DNA of 29,860 bases from a virus, in IMG/VR virus record IMGVR_UViG_3300030294_000132, positions 1 through 29,860 of that record; one strand, given 5' to 3'. How positions within the stretch are numbered: position 1 is the stretch's first letter; each line of letters starts with the position of its first letter. A program made the translations under genes and the position numbers. Positions 15,971-23,640 of this stretch are shown piece after piece. The notes below the pieces were generated by a model. It was not told the DNA's origin, did not search any database, and saw only the letters and a program-made list of their open reading frames with translations.

Positions 15971-16013
15971 ATTATATTGCCAGCTATCCAGCCATTTTTA
16001 TTCAACTATCCAG
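15971..16013 (-). promoter_or_regulatory. possible capsid promoter with paired CTGGATAG repeats
   Basis: On the minus strand a TATAAT lies at 15976-15971, and two CTGGATAG repeats lie upstream at 15991-15984 and 16013-16006, 22 bp apart (about two helical turns). No -35 box is evident. This layout could be a -10 box served by an activator bound to the repeats. Purely sequence-based. Confidence 0.35.
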
Positions 16014-16019
16014 TTAAAA

Positions 16020-16060
16020 AAGGCAAAATTAAAAACACTATAGAAAATAGTGTCTTTGTT
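16020..16060 (-). terminator. hairpin with U-tract in the protease-capsid gap
   Basis: On the transcribed strand AAAGACACTAT pairs with ATAGTGTTTTT (one G-U) around a short loop, arms 16055-16045 and 16041-16031, followed by further Ts. It lies about 90 nt upstream of the capsid start and would act as terminator of the upstream transcript or as an attenuator. Confidence 0.55.
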
Positions 16061-16092
16061 CGATTTGTATTAAATTTTCAATAAATCAGCCT

Positions 16093-16119
16093 AAAAAACG
16101 ACCTCGTAGAATTCGTTTT
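16093..16119 (-). terminator. second hairpin with U-tract in the protease-capsid gap
   Basis: AAAACGA (16095-16101) pairs with TCGTTTT (16113-16119); on the transcribed strand the distal arm runs into TTTTTTAGG. With the neighbouring hairpin it forms a double terminator-like block between protease and capsid. Confidence 0.5.
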
Positions 16120-16157
16120 AAGAGACTTTTTTTGCTTGGTCTATAGTTTGTATAGGT

Positions 16158-16757
16158 CTAGAAAGTAAGCAAAACTAATTTTTTGCGCTGTGCTTCTTCT
16201 TTAGCAATTTTCTCTGCTTCAATATAAGCACTAAAACAATCTCTCGCACTCATGCCAGCACCATCTGCAATATCAATGCTTGTGCCATCATATGCCGGAT
16301 CGGGTACAGCTGATACATCATAAATTTTATCGATTTTTAAAATTCTGCGTGTGTGAGTTAAAGAATCATAGTTTTCTTGTGCTACGGTAAAACCAAAACT
16401 CATTTTATCTATGTCACCACGTTGAATTAATTTATATAAATCTTGTCCTGCTGTGATGTCGGCTAGGTTGGCGCGGACATTTAAACCCATGTTATCAACT
16501 GTGAGGCTTAATGTTTTATTGCGAGTACGTGCCAAGACAAAAAAATTATCGTTATGATCGTACTTGAAAGGAACATCTGACATATCACAACCGATTAAGG
16601 CATTTTTATCAATAATTTCTTTATACTGCACACCATCAATTTCAGCTAAAACAGTAGCTTGTTCAAATACGGCCGCACAGCCTTCAACTAAAAGCTGATT
16701 GTCTGCTTGCTGTTCTGATGCGGCGATTACTGCTGAACGATATTCTTTCTTATGCAT
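16158..16757 (-). CDS. HK97-family prohead protease
   Basis: A 199-residue serine protease (U35/HK97 type) that matures the capsid by cutting the delta domain and itself. Visible active-site context is FKYDHNDNF (His68) and DKMSFGF (Ser120), followed by YDVSAVPDPAYDGTSI, all in the family order. The ATG at 16757 has AGGAAGGTG nine nt upstream; a GTG at 16778 is in frame but less likely. It overlaps the portal 3' end by 8 nt. A rather charged tail (AEKIAKEEAQRKKL) ends it. Confidence 0.92.
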   Translation of the reverse strand: MHKKEYRSAVIAASEQQADNQLLVEGCAAVFEQATVLAEIDGVQYKEIIDKNALIGCDMSDVPFKYDHNDNFFVLARTRNKTLSLTVDNMGLNVRANLADITAGQDLYKLIQRGDIDKMSFGFTVAQENYDSLTHTRRILKIDKIYDVSAVPDPAYDGTSIDIADGAGMSARDCFSAYIEAEKIAKEEAQRKKLVLLTF

Positions 16758-18015
16758 TTTCTTCTTCACCTTCCTCACTGTTATCTGAATTATCTGTAGC
16801 AGCAGGATCTGCTTGCCCTAGTTGGTACTGGTTTTGTTTATTCGAATCCACAAAGTTTAAACTTACCTGCCTTTTGTCTCCGTCGTCTACAGCGGAGAAG
16901 CCAAAGATTTCACGGGCTTCATTTATCGTTATAATCCCCTGCGGCAGTAAAGCCTGTACCATCGTTGTTTTTGATTTCATTGACGCATATTGCAAACGAT
17001 TCGCTGTAAATATAACTTCATTGCCATGCCCCTTTTCTCTTTCTGTGAAGAGCTTCGAAGTAAATTCTAATGACAATTTTATAGCAATAGGTTCAATGAT
17101 GGATTCATAAAAGGCCGCCCATTGATCCTCTGTATAATTTCCTTTTATAATGGCTTCGTTTAAACCAAAGTATCTGTAAACGTCATCCCTTATAAACTCC
17201 ATTTGGCTATGATCTGCTGTCTGGATATCACTGGTTAATTGGTGAAAGGCACTTTTTTGATCTATTGTTGCTATACCTGTAGATTGGGAAGTATCTAAAA
17301 ATGAATCAACAAAATTCTTGTTGATTTTTTCGATATCGCCGGGTTTTAAGTTGCCGACTACTTCTAAAATACCACGTAATTTTGTGCAATTCTTAACGGC
17401 ATTTTCCAGACCTTGTTTAACCGTATTCAAAATATTCAACGGAGATTTTAAAGGGCGTTCGTTTGTTTCACCAAAGAAATCCTCTCTATTGAATTGGTCT
17501 CGAATATGAATGATATCTGTATAAGGAATTACCATTTGTCCGGCGCTCAAAAAATTAAACTTACAATATAATACAGAGTCTAACTCAACAAGTTCAACGT
17601 CTCCATAATTTAAGGGATATAAGCCAATGATATTTCCTTTGCTGTCACTCTTAATATAAACAAAGGCATTATTATAAAGTGCCAATTGACTTACAATCTT
17701 GTAAATAAAATCATACGTACTCATATACTCATTGGGTCTGGTCGACAAAAGTGAATCTATAACGCTATCTGTTTCAATAATTTTTCCATTCTGGCGACGA
17801 ATATGTTTAGGCTTTAACTTGGCTGCATGTTTAGCAATCGTTCCAATGCAAGTCCTAACGGTTGCATCATCATAACTATTGCCGTCCCACGGTATGAAAA
17901 CATTATCCGAATTGTTGAGCTGCCGAAACATTGTATACGGTTTATCAGCCGCGTTGCCTTGGAAATCTTCAACGTTAAAAATGGATTTAAACATACTTCT
18001 TAAATTAATTCTCAA
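16750..18015 (-). CDS. portal protein, HK97 family
   Basis: A 421-residue portal that forms the dodecameric channel for DNA packaging and head-tail joining. Conserved features include the N-terminal FIPWDGNSYDDATVRTCIGTIAKHAAKL, LLSTRPNEYMSTYDFIYKIVSQLALYNNAFVYIK, the IIHIRDQF/NREDFFG region and DDVYRYFGLNEAIIKGNYTEDQWAAFYESIIEPIA. The C-terminus is acidic and low-complexity (NSEEGEEENA). The start is TTG at 18015, supported by GAGGGTG eight nt before it; the next ATG in frame is seven codons in. It is back-to-back with a plus-strand gene whose promoter overlaps its leader. Confidence 0.93.
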   Translation of the reverse strand: MRINLRSMFKSIFNVEDFQGNAADKPYTMFRQLNNSDNVFIPWDGNSYDDATVRTCIGTIAKHAAKLKPKHIRRQNGKIIETDSVIDSLLSTRPNEYMSTYDFIYKIVSQLALYNNAFVYIKSDSKGNIIGLYPLNYGDVELVELDSVLYCKFNFLSAGQMVIPYTDIIHIRDQFNREDFFGETNERPLKSPLNILNTVKQGLENAVKNCTKLRGILEVVGNLKPGDIEKINKNFVDSFLDTSQSTGIATIDQKSAFHQLTSDIQTADHSQMEFIRDDVYRYFGLNEAIIKGNYTEDQWAAFYESIIEPIAIKLSLEFTSKLFTEREKGHGNEVIFTANRLQYASMKSKTTMVQALLPQGIITINEAREIFGFSAVDDGDKRQVSLNFVDSNKQNQYQLGQADPAATDNSDNSEEGEEENA

Positions 18016-18041
18016 TTATTTTTCACCCTCTTCTTTAATTG

Positions 18042-18070
18042 TGTTATAATCACCAATAGAAAAGAGGTGA
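18042..18070 (+). promoter_or_regulatory. extended -10 promoter and RBS for the plus-strand moron
   Basis: TGTTATAAT at 18042-18050 is an extended -10 element with a perfect TATAAT (18045-18050). It is followed by AGAGGTGA (18063-18070), five nt before the ATG at 18076. No good -35 is seen, which extended -10 promoters tolerate. Confidence 0.65.
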
Positions 18071-18075
18071 TTATC

Positions 18076-18339
18076 ATGGCTTATAAAACCAAAAATGAAG
18101 ATGATTATTACTATGACATGCCGTTTGCTTTTGAATTAAAACACTTTGCTAAAGAAAAAAGCATTCGATTGGGTTCCTTCGAAGCTTGTGTTGAACTCAT
18201 TCAGATAAAAGCACCTTCTCATTACATAGTTACTTTTTCTCGCGTAAACGAAAAAGGTTTTAATGAAAAGGTAACTGCGATGGTTACTGAAGATAACGGG
18301 AGTTTTAAGTTTTACATTTCTGCCGATCCTATTTGCTAA
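18076..18339 (+). CDS. small plus-strand protein of unknown function (moron)
   Basis: An 87-residue soluble protein beginning MAYKTKNEDDYYYDMPFAFE and continuing as mixed helix and strand (SFEACVELIQIKAPSHYIVTFSRVNEKGFNEKVTAMVTEDNGSFKFYIS). I do not recognise a family. The ATG at 18076 is preferred over an in-frame GTG at 18067 that lies inside the RBS. It is the only gene on the plus strand within the head-tail operon, has its own extended -10 promoter and ends at a convergent hairpin. That is the definition of a moron expressed in lysogens. A role in immunity or host fitness is inferred from position only. Confidence 0.75.
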   Translation: MAYKTKNEDDYYYDMPFAFELKHFAKEKSIRLGSFEACVELIQIKAPSHYIVTFSRVNEKGFNEKVTAMVTEDNGSFKFYISADPIC

Positions 18340-18595
18340 GATAAAACCATTCAACTGTGGTTTTATCTGATCGACTTAATTTATTTTGATCTTTTTGCAG
18401 CGCAATCCATTCATAGTCAATCATGGTATCTTCATCAAAAATATAAACTTTTTTATCGCCGTTCGGCTTTGTATCTATGGTCAGCTCTAAACGGTTATAA
18501 CAAAATATTAGTCGCATGATGAAAGCTATAATTGGGGCTTTTTTTATTTTCAAATACAATCTAAGCCCTTCTGTCTTTAAAAGATTTTTTAGCAT
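18329..18595 (-). CDS. small protein of unknown function
   Basis: An 88-residue basic protein. The ATG at 18595 follows AGGGGGTG at good distance; the frame is open to 18637 without an RBS. It starts MLKNLLKTEGLRLYLKIKK, then a moderately hydrophobic stretch (APIIAFIMRLIFCY) that could be a membrane-associated helix, then a strand-rich region (LELTIDTKPNGDKKVYIFDED). No family recognised. It converges with the plus-strand gene and the two ends overlap by about 11 nt. Confidence 0.6.
   Translation of the reverse strand: MLKNLLKTEGLRLYLKIKKAPIIAFIMRLIFCYNRLELTIDTKPNGDKKVYIFDEDTMIDYEWIALQKDQNKLSRSDKTTVEWFYLSK
18339..18368. terminator. convergent-gene hairpin, possibly bidirectional terminator
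   Basis: AGATAAAACCA (18339-18349) and TGGTTTTATCT (18358-18368) pair perfectly over 11 bp with an 8-nt loop. It starts at the stop of the plus-strand gene and overlaps the 3' end of the opposite gene. The U-run is within the distal arm, so termination strength is uncertain. Confidence 0.55.
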
Positions 18596-18630
18596 TACAC
18601 TATTCACCCCCTGTTTTGCTAAAAGAGAAA

Positions 18631-18655
18631 TGCTCAAGCTCGGAGAGCTTGAGCA
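18631..18655 (-). other. intercistronic hairpin, 11-bp perfect stem
   Basis: TGCTCAAGCTC (18631-18641) pairs with GAGCTTGAGCA (18645-18655) around GGA. It lies between the small membrane gene and the 88-codon gene. TTTCTCTTTT follows on the transcribed strand, so weak termination is possible. Confidence 0.65.
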
Positions 18656-18657
18656 AA

Positions 18658-18846
18658 CTATTTAAATGCCGTTTTTATTTTTTCTGCAATTTCGTCCACA
18701 TCAGTTAAGTTTGTTGATATTTTTTTGATCTTATATAATAAAACTGCCGAAGAAACCAACATGACAACCTGTTTTATACAATAAAATACCGTAAGACCAG
18801 CAGTTGCCGCCCCTATAACTTGCAATAAGAATATTAATATTTCCAT
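18658..18846 (-). CDS. small membrane protein of unknown function
   Basis: A 62-residue protein with hydrophobic stretches at about residues 3-22 and 26-40 that could form two membrane helices, then a charged tail (KIKKISTNLTDVDEIAEKIKTAFK). The RBS AGGGGGG is very good. It lies directly behind the large terminase. No family recognised; small membrane proteins between terminase and portal are seen in other prophages without an assigned role. Confidence 0.65.
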   Translation of the reverse strand: MEILIFLLQVIGAATAGLTVFYCIKQVVMLVSSAVLLYKIKKISTNLTDVDEIAEKIKTAFK

Positions 18847-18856
18847 GTCTTCCCCC

Positions 18857-20527
18857 CTAAATCATACTCAAGTAATTGTCCATGTTACGTTCATAACTTG
18901 TATAAGCATCCAGCAAGCTGGCAAATCCATCAATACGTAAGCGCTGATTTATCTGCTTTTTGGGCTGTATGTTACCGTTTCGGTCAATATCCACTGCAAC
19001 GTTTCCCATACACCACTTGAGAATTGGATTATTATTGTAATTAATGTGTTTGGCTTCCAAATGTGCCGCTAAGTTTTGCATTGGCACCGATAGTGTCTGT
19101 TTGCCTTGTATTACCCTATCCATGGTGGTTTCACCAAATGTATCTGCCATTTCCTTTGACAAATATTGAGCGCCCCAAGAATCGTACCCACACTTGTATA
19201 AATACAAATCATATTTTTCTTGTATTTCCAAGAACCATTCAGTTATTAAGTGAAAATCATTAATATTCCCTGAACTCGTTCGTAACAAATCTCTTTGCTT
19301 CCACATATCATATGGTGCATGATCTTCATGCTTTCTTTTTTCAAACAAATCCTCGGGAATCCAATACATTTGCTGTACGTAAAACATAGGATCATCTGGT
19401 GCTAATTTAAATAAAATCGTCGCACAGGTTAAATCTGTTGTCTGACTTAAGTCAAAACCACCAATGCAATATGATGGTTTTGGATTGAAGTCATTAAAAT
19501 TAAAAGTCACCTGATTATCGATCTGTTCAAACGTTAAATAGGCCTGACTGGAATTTTGCCTTAAATTGAAATCCTTACATAAAAGATTCGGCACTAAACG
19601 CGAGTTGTGTTTTGCCGCCTCTACCTTTTCCGCTAATTGTTGCAATGATTTTATCGTGCCTAAACCCGGGTTTGCTTTAACCCAAGATTGTGGATCAGTC
19701 CACTCTTTTAAGGTATCAAGTTCATAAATTATAGGTAAAACTCTTTCATTTTTATAACCGTTGGGGTCTTCGTAACCATTGATTATATCTGTACATTGTT
19801 CATATTTCTGATCGTAAATTGACTCCCGAACCGTGCCAGCCGTACTGGTAATGATCGTTAATGGCTGGTCTCTTGCCGTCTTCCCATCCACGATAACGTC
19901 GTATAGGTCGGTAGTTTTCCAAGCATGGATTTCATCTAACAGTGCCGCATGGACATTTAATCCATCAAGGCTATTCGAATCAGAACTAAGTGGTCGGAAA
20001 GAACCTTCGTTCATAAAACTTTTAATTTCTGAAACAAGGCACTTTGATCGTCGCTTTAAGGCGGGACTTTTCTTGATCATTTTAACTGCTTCGTTCCAAA
20101 TTATTTTTGCCTGATCTTTCCGCGTGGCGGCAGAATAAATTTCTGCACCTGCTTCGTCATCAGCAAACAACATATACAATGCTAGTGCCGATCCTAAAGC
20201 AGATTTACCGTTCTTCCGAGCGACTATTAAAATCAATTCTCTATATTGGCGAAGACCATCCTTGTCAACAAAGCCAAACGTTGCGCTGACCAAAGCTTTT
20301 TGCCACAACTCCAAGATGAAAGGTTTGCCGCCGACTTTACCTTTGCTGTGCTTGCAATAACTTTCAATAAAATCAATGGCATGATCTGCTTTTGCTTCAT
20401 TAAAAAAATAAGCACCTGCTGGATTTTCAATATTATCCACTAAGTGCTTGTATACCCTTCTTATTTTGTTTGAAACAATTATTCTGCCAGATAGAATTTC
20501 ATTATAATAATTCTCAATATAATTCAT
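18857..20527 (-). CDS. terL: terminase large subunit
   Basis: A 556-residue packaging motor of the HK97/Terminase_1 group. ATPase motifs are VARKNGKSAL (Walker A, about 102-111) and ALLDEIHAW (Walker B with catalytic Glu, about 195-203); ITSTAG at about 226-231 fits the coupling motif. The nuclease domain starts with GGFDLSQTTDLT (acidic residues D359 and D365). It cuts concatemers and translocates DNA through the portal. Start ATG 20527 lies eight nt after TerS. The small HNH protein upstream is the typical partner of this terminase type, pointing to cohesive-end packaging. Confidence 0.95.
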   Translation of the reverse strand: MNYIENYYNEILSGRIIVSNKIRRVYKHLVDNIENPAGAYFFNEAKADHAIDFIESYCKHSKGKVGGKPFILELWQKALVSATFGFVDKDGLRQYRELILIVARKNGKSALGSALALYMLFADDEAGAEIYSAATRKDQAKIIWNEAVKMIKKSPALKRRSKCLVSEIKSFMNEGSFRPLSSDSNSLDGLNVHAALLDEIHAWKTTDLYDVIVDGKTARDQPLTIITSTAGTVRESIYDQKYEQCTDIINGYEDPNGYKNERVLPIIYELDTLKEWTDPQSWVKANPGLGTIKSLQQLAEKVEAAKHNSRLVPNLLCKDFNLRQNSSQAYLTFEQIDNQVTFNFNDFNPKPSYCIGGFDLSQTTDLTCATILFKLAPDDPMFYVQQMYWIPEDLFEKRKHEDHAPYDMWKQRDLLRTSSGNINDFHLITEWFLEIQEKYDLYLYKCGYDSWGAQYLSKEMADTFGETTMDRVIQGKQTLSVPMQNLAAHLEAKHINYNNNPILKWCMGNVAVDIDRNGNIQPKKQINQRLRIDGFASLLDAYTSYERNMDNYLSMI

Positions 20528-20534
20528 ATCGTCA

Positions 20535-20888
20535 CTACTTCATTTTTAAGAATGCTTCAAAACCATCGTCTTGAAATGCATCAACACTAACGTTTAGGAT
20601 ATCTGCGATTTGTTTGATGGTCTGGTTATAATTTTTAATCAAAGAGTTATAAACTTTTGTCGCTGCCGATATCCTAACACCAGATTGATTTGAGCCGTTG
20701 CTGTATTTTTCAGTAATGCCATTTTCGTTAATGTCTGTCTGTAAGTCTTGAAGCAAAATCGCCATAAAAGCGGCATTTTCTATGAGTTTTTCAGCTAATT
20801 TCTGTTGATTTTCGTCTACATCTTTGCATATTTTTTTGTATTTATTAATTTCTTTTTTAATTCTTTTCTCTTTATCCGTATTTTCCAT
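20535..20888 (-). CDS. terS: terminase small subunit, P27 family-like
   Basis: A 117-residue helical protein located directly before TerL. The ATG at 20888 is preferred, with AAGGAGTT eight nt upstream; an in-frame start at 20918 would include that RBS. The charged N-terminus (MENTDKEKRIKKEINKYKK) is followed by helices and the SGVRISAATKVYNSLIKNYNQTIKQIADIL region typical for P27-type TerS. It binds the cos/pac site and directs TerL. Confidence 0.85.
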   Translation of the reverse strand: MENTDKEKRIKKEINKYKKICKDVDENQQKLAEKLIENAAFMAILLQDLQTDINENGITEKYSNGSNQSGVRISAATKVYNSLIKNYNQTIKQIADILNVSVDAFQDDGFEAFLKMK

Positions 20889-20929
20889 AATATCGTAACT
20901 CCTTATAACTATTGACATTTCAGCCTATA

Positions 20930-20971
20930 TGTTTACACTTTTTCTTATCTTTTTTAATATAAGTGTAAACA
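20930..20971. repeat. 11-bp inverted repeat between HNH and terS
   Basis: TGTTTACACTT (20930-20940) is repeated in inverse orientation at 20961-20971 with a 20-nt AT-rich spacer. Located just upstream of terS, it could be a terminase-binding site within cos, or an operator. Nothing in the sequence decides between these. Confidence 0.55.
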
Positions 20972-21060
20972 CCCCCGTCGCTACAAAAAACTAATTTGTT
21001 AAGGAAATGGAGGCACCGGCCTTCGTCGAAACGTTGATATATCAGGGGTTCGGGGGGGCT
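20972..21060. other. candidate cohesive-end (cos) region
   Basis: The gap between the HNH and terS genes holds a locally GC-rich stretch, including a run of seven G (21051-21057 area) and two CTTCGTC copies near 21023 and 21059, in otherwise AT-rich sequence. In HNH-terminase phages the cos site usually lies here. No experimentally known cos motif is recognised, so this is positional inference. Confidence 0.25.
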
Positions 21061-21362
21061 TCGTCAAAATTTTCTTCTAGTCCGATCATGTTACCATGTG
21101 CATCAAAGATTGCTTTTCTAGTTTCAGTTTGCTTTCCGTGTATGCTGTTGTGACACTCCAAGCAAAGGTACATCAAGTTGTCTAGGTTAAGCGTTATTTC
21201 TGGGTTCATGATATTCTCAGGTGTCAGGTAGACGATGTGATGGCATATGTATCCTTGTCTGCCACACTTTTCACAAAGATAAAAGACTGATGCAGCATAC
21301 AGTTTGCTAGTCTTCTTCCATGCTTTAGAGTTGTAAAATTGTTTTGCAAATGCTTGTGCCAT
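21042..21362 (-). CDS. HNH endonuclease associated with packaging
   Basis: A 106-residue HNH nuclease. Visible elements are CEKC (C30, C33), CHHIVYL (H41, H42), LNLDNLMYLCLECHNSIHG (N62, C67, C70, H71, H75), giving a complete betabetaalpha-metal core with a structural zinc. Phages with this HNH next to TerS/TerL use it for terminase cleavage at cos. The RBS is weak (AGTGAAA). The proline-rich tail (DEAPPNP) lies over the G-run of the proposed cos region. Confidence 0.9.
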   Translation of the reverse strand: MAQAFAKQFYNSKAWKKTSKLYAASVFYLCEKCGRQGYICHHIVYLTPENIMNPEITLNLDNLMYLCLECHNSIHGKQTETRKAIFDAHGNMIGLEENFDEAPPNP

Positions 21363-21392
21363 TTTTATTTCACTTCTATTTTTCGATTTACT

Positions 21393-21499
21393 TTTTTAAG
21401 TGCCAATCCAATTTTATTTTAATGGAGAAATTCTAAACAAAAAAAGGTGGAGATTTTATATCAGAATTCAAAGTTGATTTTAAGATTGGCACTTAAAAA
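21393..21499. repeat. 16-bp perfect inverted repeat enclosing 75 bp
   Basis: TTTTTAAGTGCCAATC (21393-21408) returns as its exact reverse complement at 21484-21499. The interior has no ORF. It lies in the 230-nt gap between the methyltransferase and HNH genes. It may be a transcriptional hairpin, a protein-binding pair, or the ends of a tiny non-autonomous element. Confidence 0.7.
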
Positions 21500-21578
21500 G
21501 GCAAACCGCCACCCGAAAACAATGAGCGTTAGATTATAAATTGCCTTACACCTTATAGGTCATTTGTGGAGGATTTGT

Positions 21579-22334
21579 TTAGTTTTTATTTATAGATGAA
21601 TCTATTCTCTCTTTACTGACTTGATACCATTCTGGAGCTTTCTCGATTAAGATAGGATAACGGTTGGTATTTATCGCCGCCACTCCTGTAGTTCCGCTAC
21701 CAGCAAAAGGGTCAATAACGCTATCCCCTTCATTTGAATAAGTCTTAATTAAATACTCAAAAAGTTCTACAGGCTTTTCGGTTTGGTGCTTGGTATGCGT
21801 CTGGCTGCCATTGATCTTAATTAAGGTTGTCGGGTAATTAGTATATTGTTGTGTGTACTCATTGCCTTCATAATTATTACGAATCCCGAACACACTGTCT
21901 TTTTTATGGCAGGTCTTTTGTTTATTAACTTCGATCAATCCCTGTGGATTATAGATCATTTTATTATTGCTACCATTGGCGGTTGTACCAAGACTAAAGA
22001 GCAGAATGTTTTCGTGCTGCCGCATCAACTTATTTTTTGCATTAGCAAAATTAGTCTTTTTTGATTTACACCAAACTGCATCATATTTAAAGATATCACG
22101 GCCTGCATTAATAAATTCTATTGCCGCTGGAAATGCCATTGTCATAACAATAGATCCGTTAGTCGTAAGAATGCGTTTCCATTCTTTAAATAACAAATCT
22201 ACGTCCGGTAATTTATCCCATTTACATTCGGTTGATGCGTAGGGCGGATCGGTTAATATAAGCTGTATACTATTATCTGGCATATTTTTCATTGTGTTTA
22301 AGCAGTCATCATTATATAATTCATAATTTTTCAT
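21579..22334 (-). CDS. solitary DNA methyltransferase (N6-adenine/N4-cytosine, beta-like order)
   Basis: A 251-residue SAM-dependent DNA methyltransferase. The catalytic motif IV is LTDPPYAS (DPPY 29-32), and the SAM-binding motif I (DPFAGSGTTG, about 209-218) is near the C-terminus, so the order is catalytic before SAM-binding as in the beta class. The ATG at 22334 follows AGGTGAT. No restriction enzyme is next to it, so it probably protects phage DNA from host restriction or marks replication or packaging sites. Target sequence cannot be read from the protein. It is preceded by a terminator-like hairpin. Confidence 0.9.
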   Translation of the reverse strand: MKNYELYNDDCLNTMKNMPDNSIQLILTDPPYASTECKWDKLPDVDLLFKEWKRILTTNGSIVMTMAFPAAIEFINAGRDIFKYDAVWCKSKKTNFANAKNKLMRQHENILLFSLGTTANGSNNKMIYNPQGLIEVNKQKTCHKKDSVFGIRNNYEGNEYTQQYTNYPTTLIKINGSQTHTKHQTEKPVELFEYLIKTYSNEGDSVIDPFAGSGTTGVAAINTNRYPILIEKAPEWYQVSKERIDSSINKN

Positions 22335-22354
22335 ATTTATAATCACCTATTTTT

Positions 22355-22392
22355 ACGTAAAAAAATAAGTCGGTCGATAAAACGACTGACTT
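22355..22392 (-). terminator. hairpin with U-tract between the membrane-protein gene and the methyltransferase
   Basis: Arms 22367-22376 and 22383-22392 pair at 9 of 10 positions (AAGTCGGTCG / CGACTGACTT). On the minus strand a run ATTTTTTTA follows, so it fits a terminator behind the membrane-protein gene. Confidence 0.6.
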
Positions 22393-22434
22393 AAAATATT
22401 TGTTTCTCTACTGTATAGGTGGTTTGAAGAGCAT

Positions 22435-23595
22435 TTATACAATATTATTTTTTTTTATATCAAAACGTTTTTTATATTCACTAACCGCTTCTTTATAATT
22501 TTTGACATCATCTACAAGCAAGCCTAAAATTTTTTTGTCATCATCACTTATACAAAAATCTTTAGATAATAATTCGCATTTTTTTCGTATTTCTTCTAAA
22601 AACATATCATATTCTTTGAACGTTTCTTCCATATCAATATATATTTTTGTATTATTTAATTCATTATATTTGGGACTACATAATAAAATTATTTCAAAAA
22701 GCGAATTGAGTTTTTCAAATTTTAAGATTAATATTTCTAAAACATATGTAGCCCAATCATCTATTGTTTGCATTTCTAAAAGAGCATCTATTTTATATTC
22801 AATTCTGAAAATATCTTGTTCATAAAAAATAATTTTTTTTGCCTTTTCTAACATAACTTTTTCATCTATTCTATCAAAACACTGTTTTATACAATTACTT
22901 ATCAAGCATATAAAAGCTACCACAAGAAAGGAAAATTTTATGTTCATAATGTTTGCACATTCAAATTGTATAGTGAGATCATAAAAAGATATTAGCATGA
23001 TAAAGTCAAAAATCAATGAAAACTTCTTTCCTTTAAAAGTGCTTATCCAAATCCCCTGCGGTTTTATTATTGCAAAACTCACATTTTCAAACCCACATTT
23101 TTTTCTTCTTTGAAAAATGACTATTATATACCTAATCAAAAACAAAAAATTAGCTAAGTATATTACTGAAAAGCACAGATATATAATGGAACTAGTAAAA
23201 TTTAAGAGATATGAATACTGCATCAACATCAAGATTTTTATATTAATTACAATGCAAAATGGTAATATGGCTATTTGTAAATATCTTAATTTAAGTATGC
23301 TATATACTTGATAGCTTTGATCAGCTTCTAAAATATAATCTTGATCTGAAACATGATATAACGTAAGCCAGCTGAATAAGGCAAATATAAAATTCAGCAA
23401 ACTTGTAAAAAGAACTATGAAATCGTTTGTTCCTACTTTTCCTGCTGCATCTGGAATTTGAAATAATATATATCCCGCTGCTGCTAACAGTACCCATAAT
23501 GTTGTTCCATATCGTTGATTTTTATTGAGTTTCGTATCAATATTTTTTTGCAAAAAATCTAAAAGTTCTTTTCTGGTCAAAGAATTTTCTTCCAA
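22435..23595 (-). CDS. multi-pass membrane protein of unknown function (cargo)
   Basis: A 386-residue protein starting at TTG 23595 (GGAAGGG about 12 nt upstream; no closer start). About six hydrophobic helices occur between residues 30 and 236 (for example TLWVLLAAAGYILFQIP, SLLNFIFALFSWLTLYHVS, ILPFCIVINIKILMLMQY, IIYLCFSVIYLANFLFLIRY). The last 150 residues are soluble, helical and charged. No family recognised. Codon composition is more AT-rich than in the neighbouring late genes, and terminator-like hairpins lie on both sides. It separates the putative late regulator from the packaging genes, so it looks like an inserted cargo gene; superinfection exclusion or abortive infection are possible but unproven. 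Confidence 0.75.
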   Translation of the reverse strand: MEENSLTRKELLDFLQKNIDTKLNKNQRYGTTLWVLLAAAGYILFQIPDAAGKVGTNDFIVLFTSLLNFIFALFSWLTLYHVSDQDYILEADQSYQVYSILKLRYLQIAILPFCIVINIKILMLMQYSYLLNFTSSIIYLCFSVIYLANFLFLIRYIIVIFQRRKKCGFENVSFAIIKPQGIWISTFKGKKFSLIFDFIMLISFYDLTIQFECANIMNIKFSFLVVAFICLISNCIKQCFDRIDEKVMLEKAKKIIFYEQDIFRIEYKIDALLEMQTIDDWATYVLEILILKFEKLNSLFEIILLCSPKYNELNNTKIYIDMEETFKEYDMFLEEIRKKCELLSKDFCISDDDKKILGLLVDDVKNYKEAVSEYKKRFDIKKNNIV

Positions 23596-23640
23596 TAAAT
23601 ATCACGCCCTTCCATCTATAAGAATATTACCATGATTCCT

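Noticed and set aside
21579-22334. A restriction-modification system
   Set aside because: No restriction endonuclease gene accompanies the methyltransferase; the HNH protein belongs to the packaging module by position and family.
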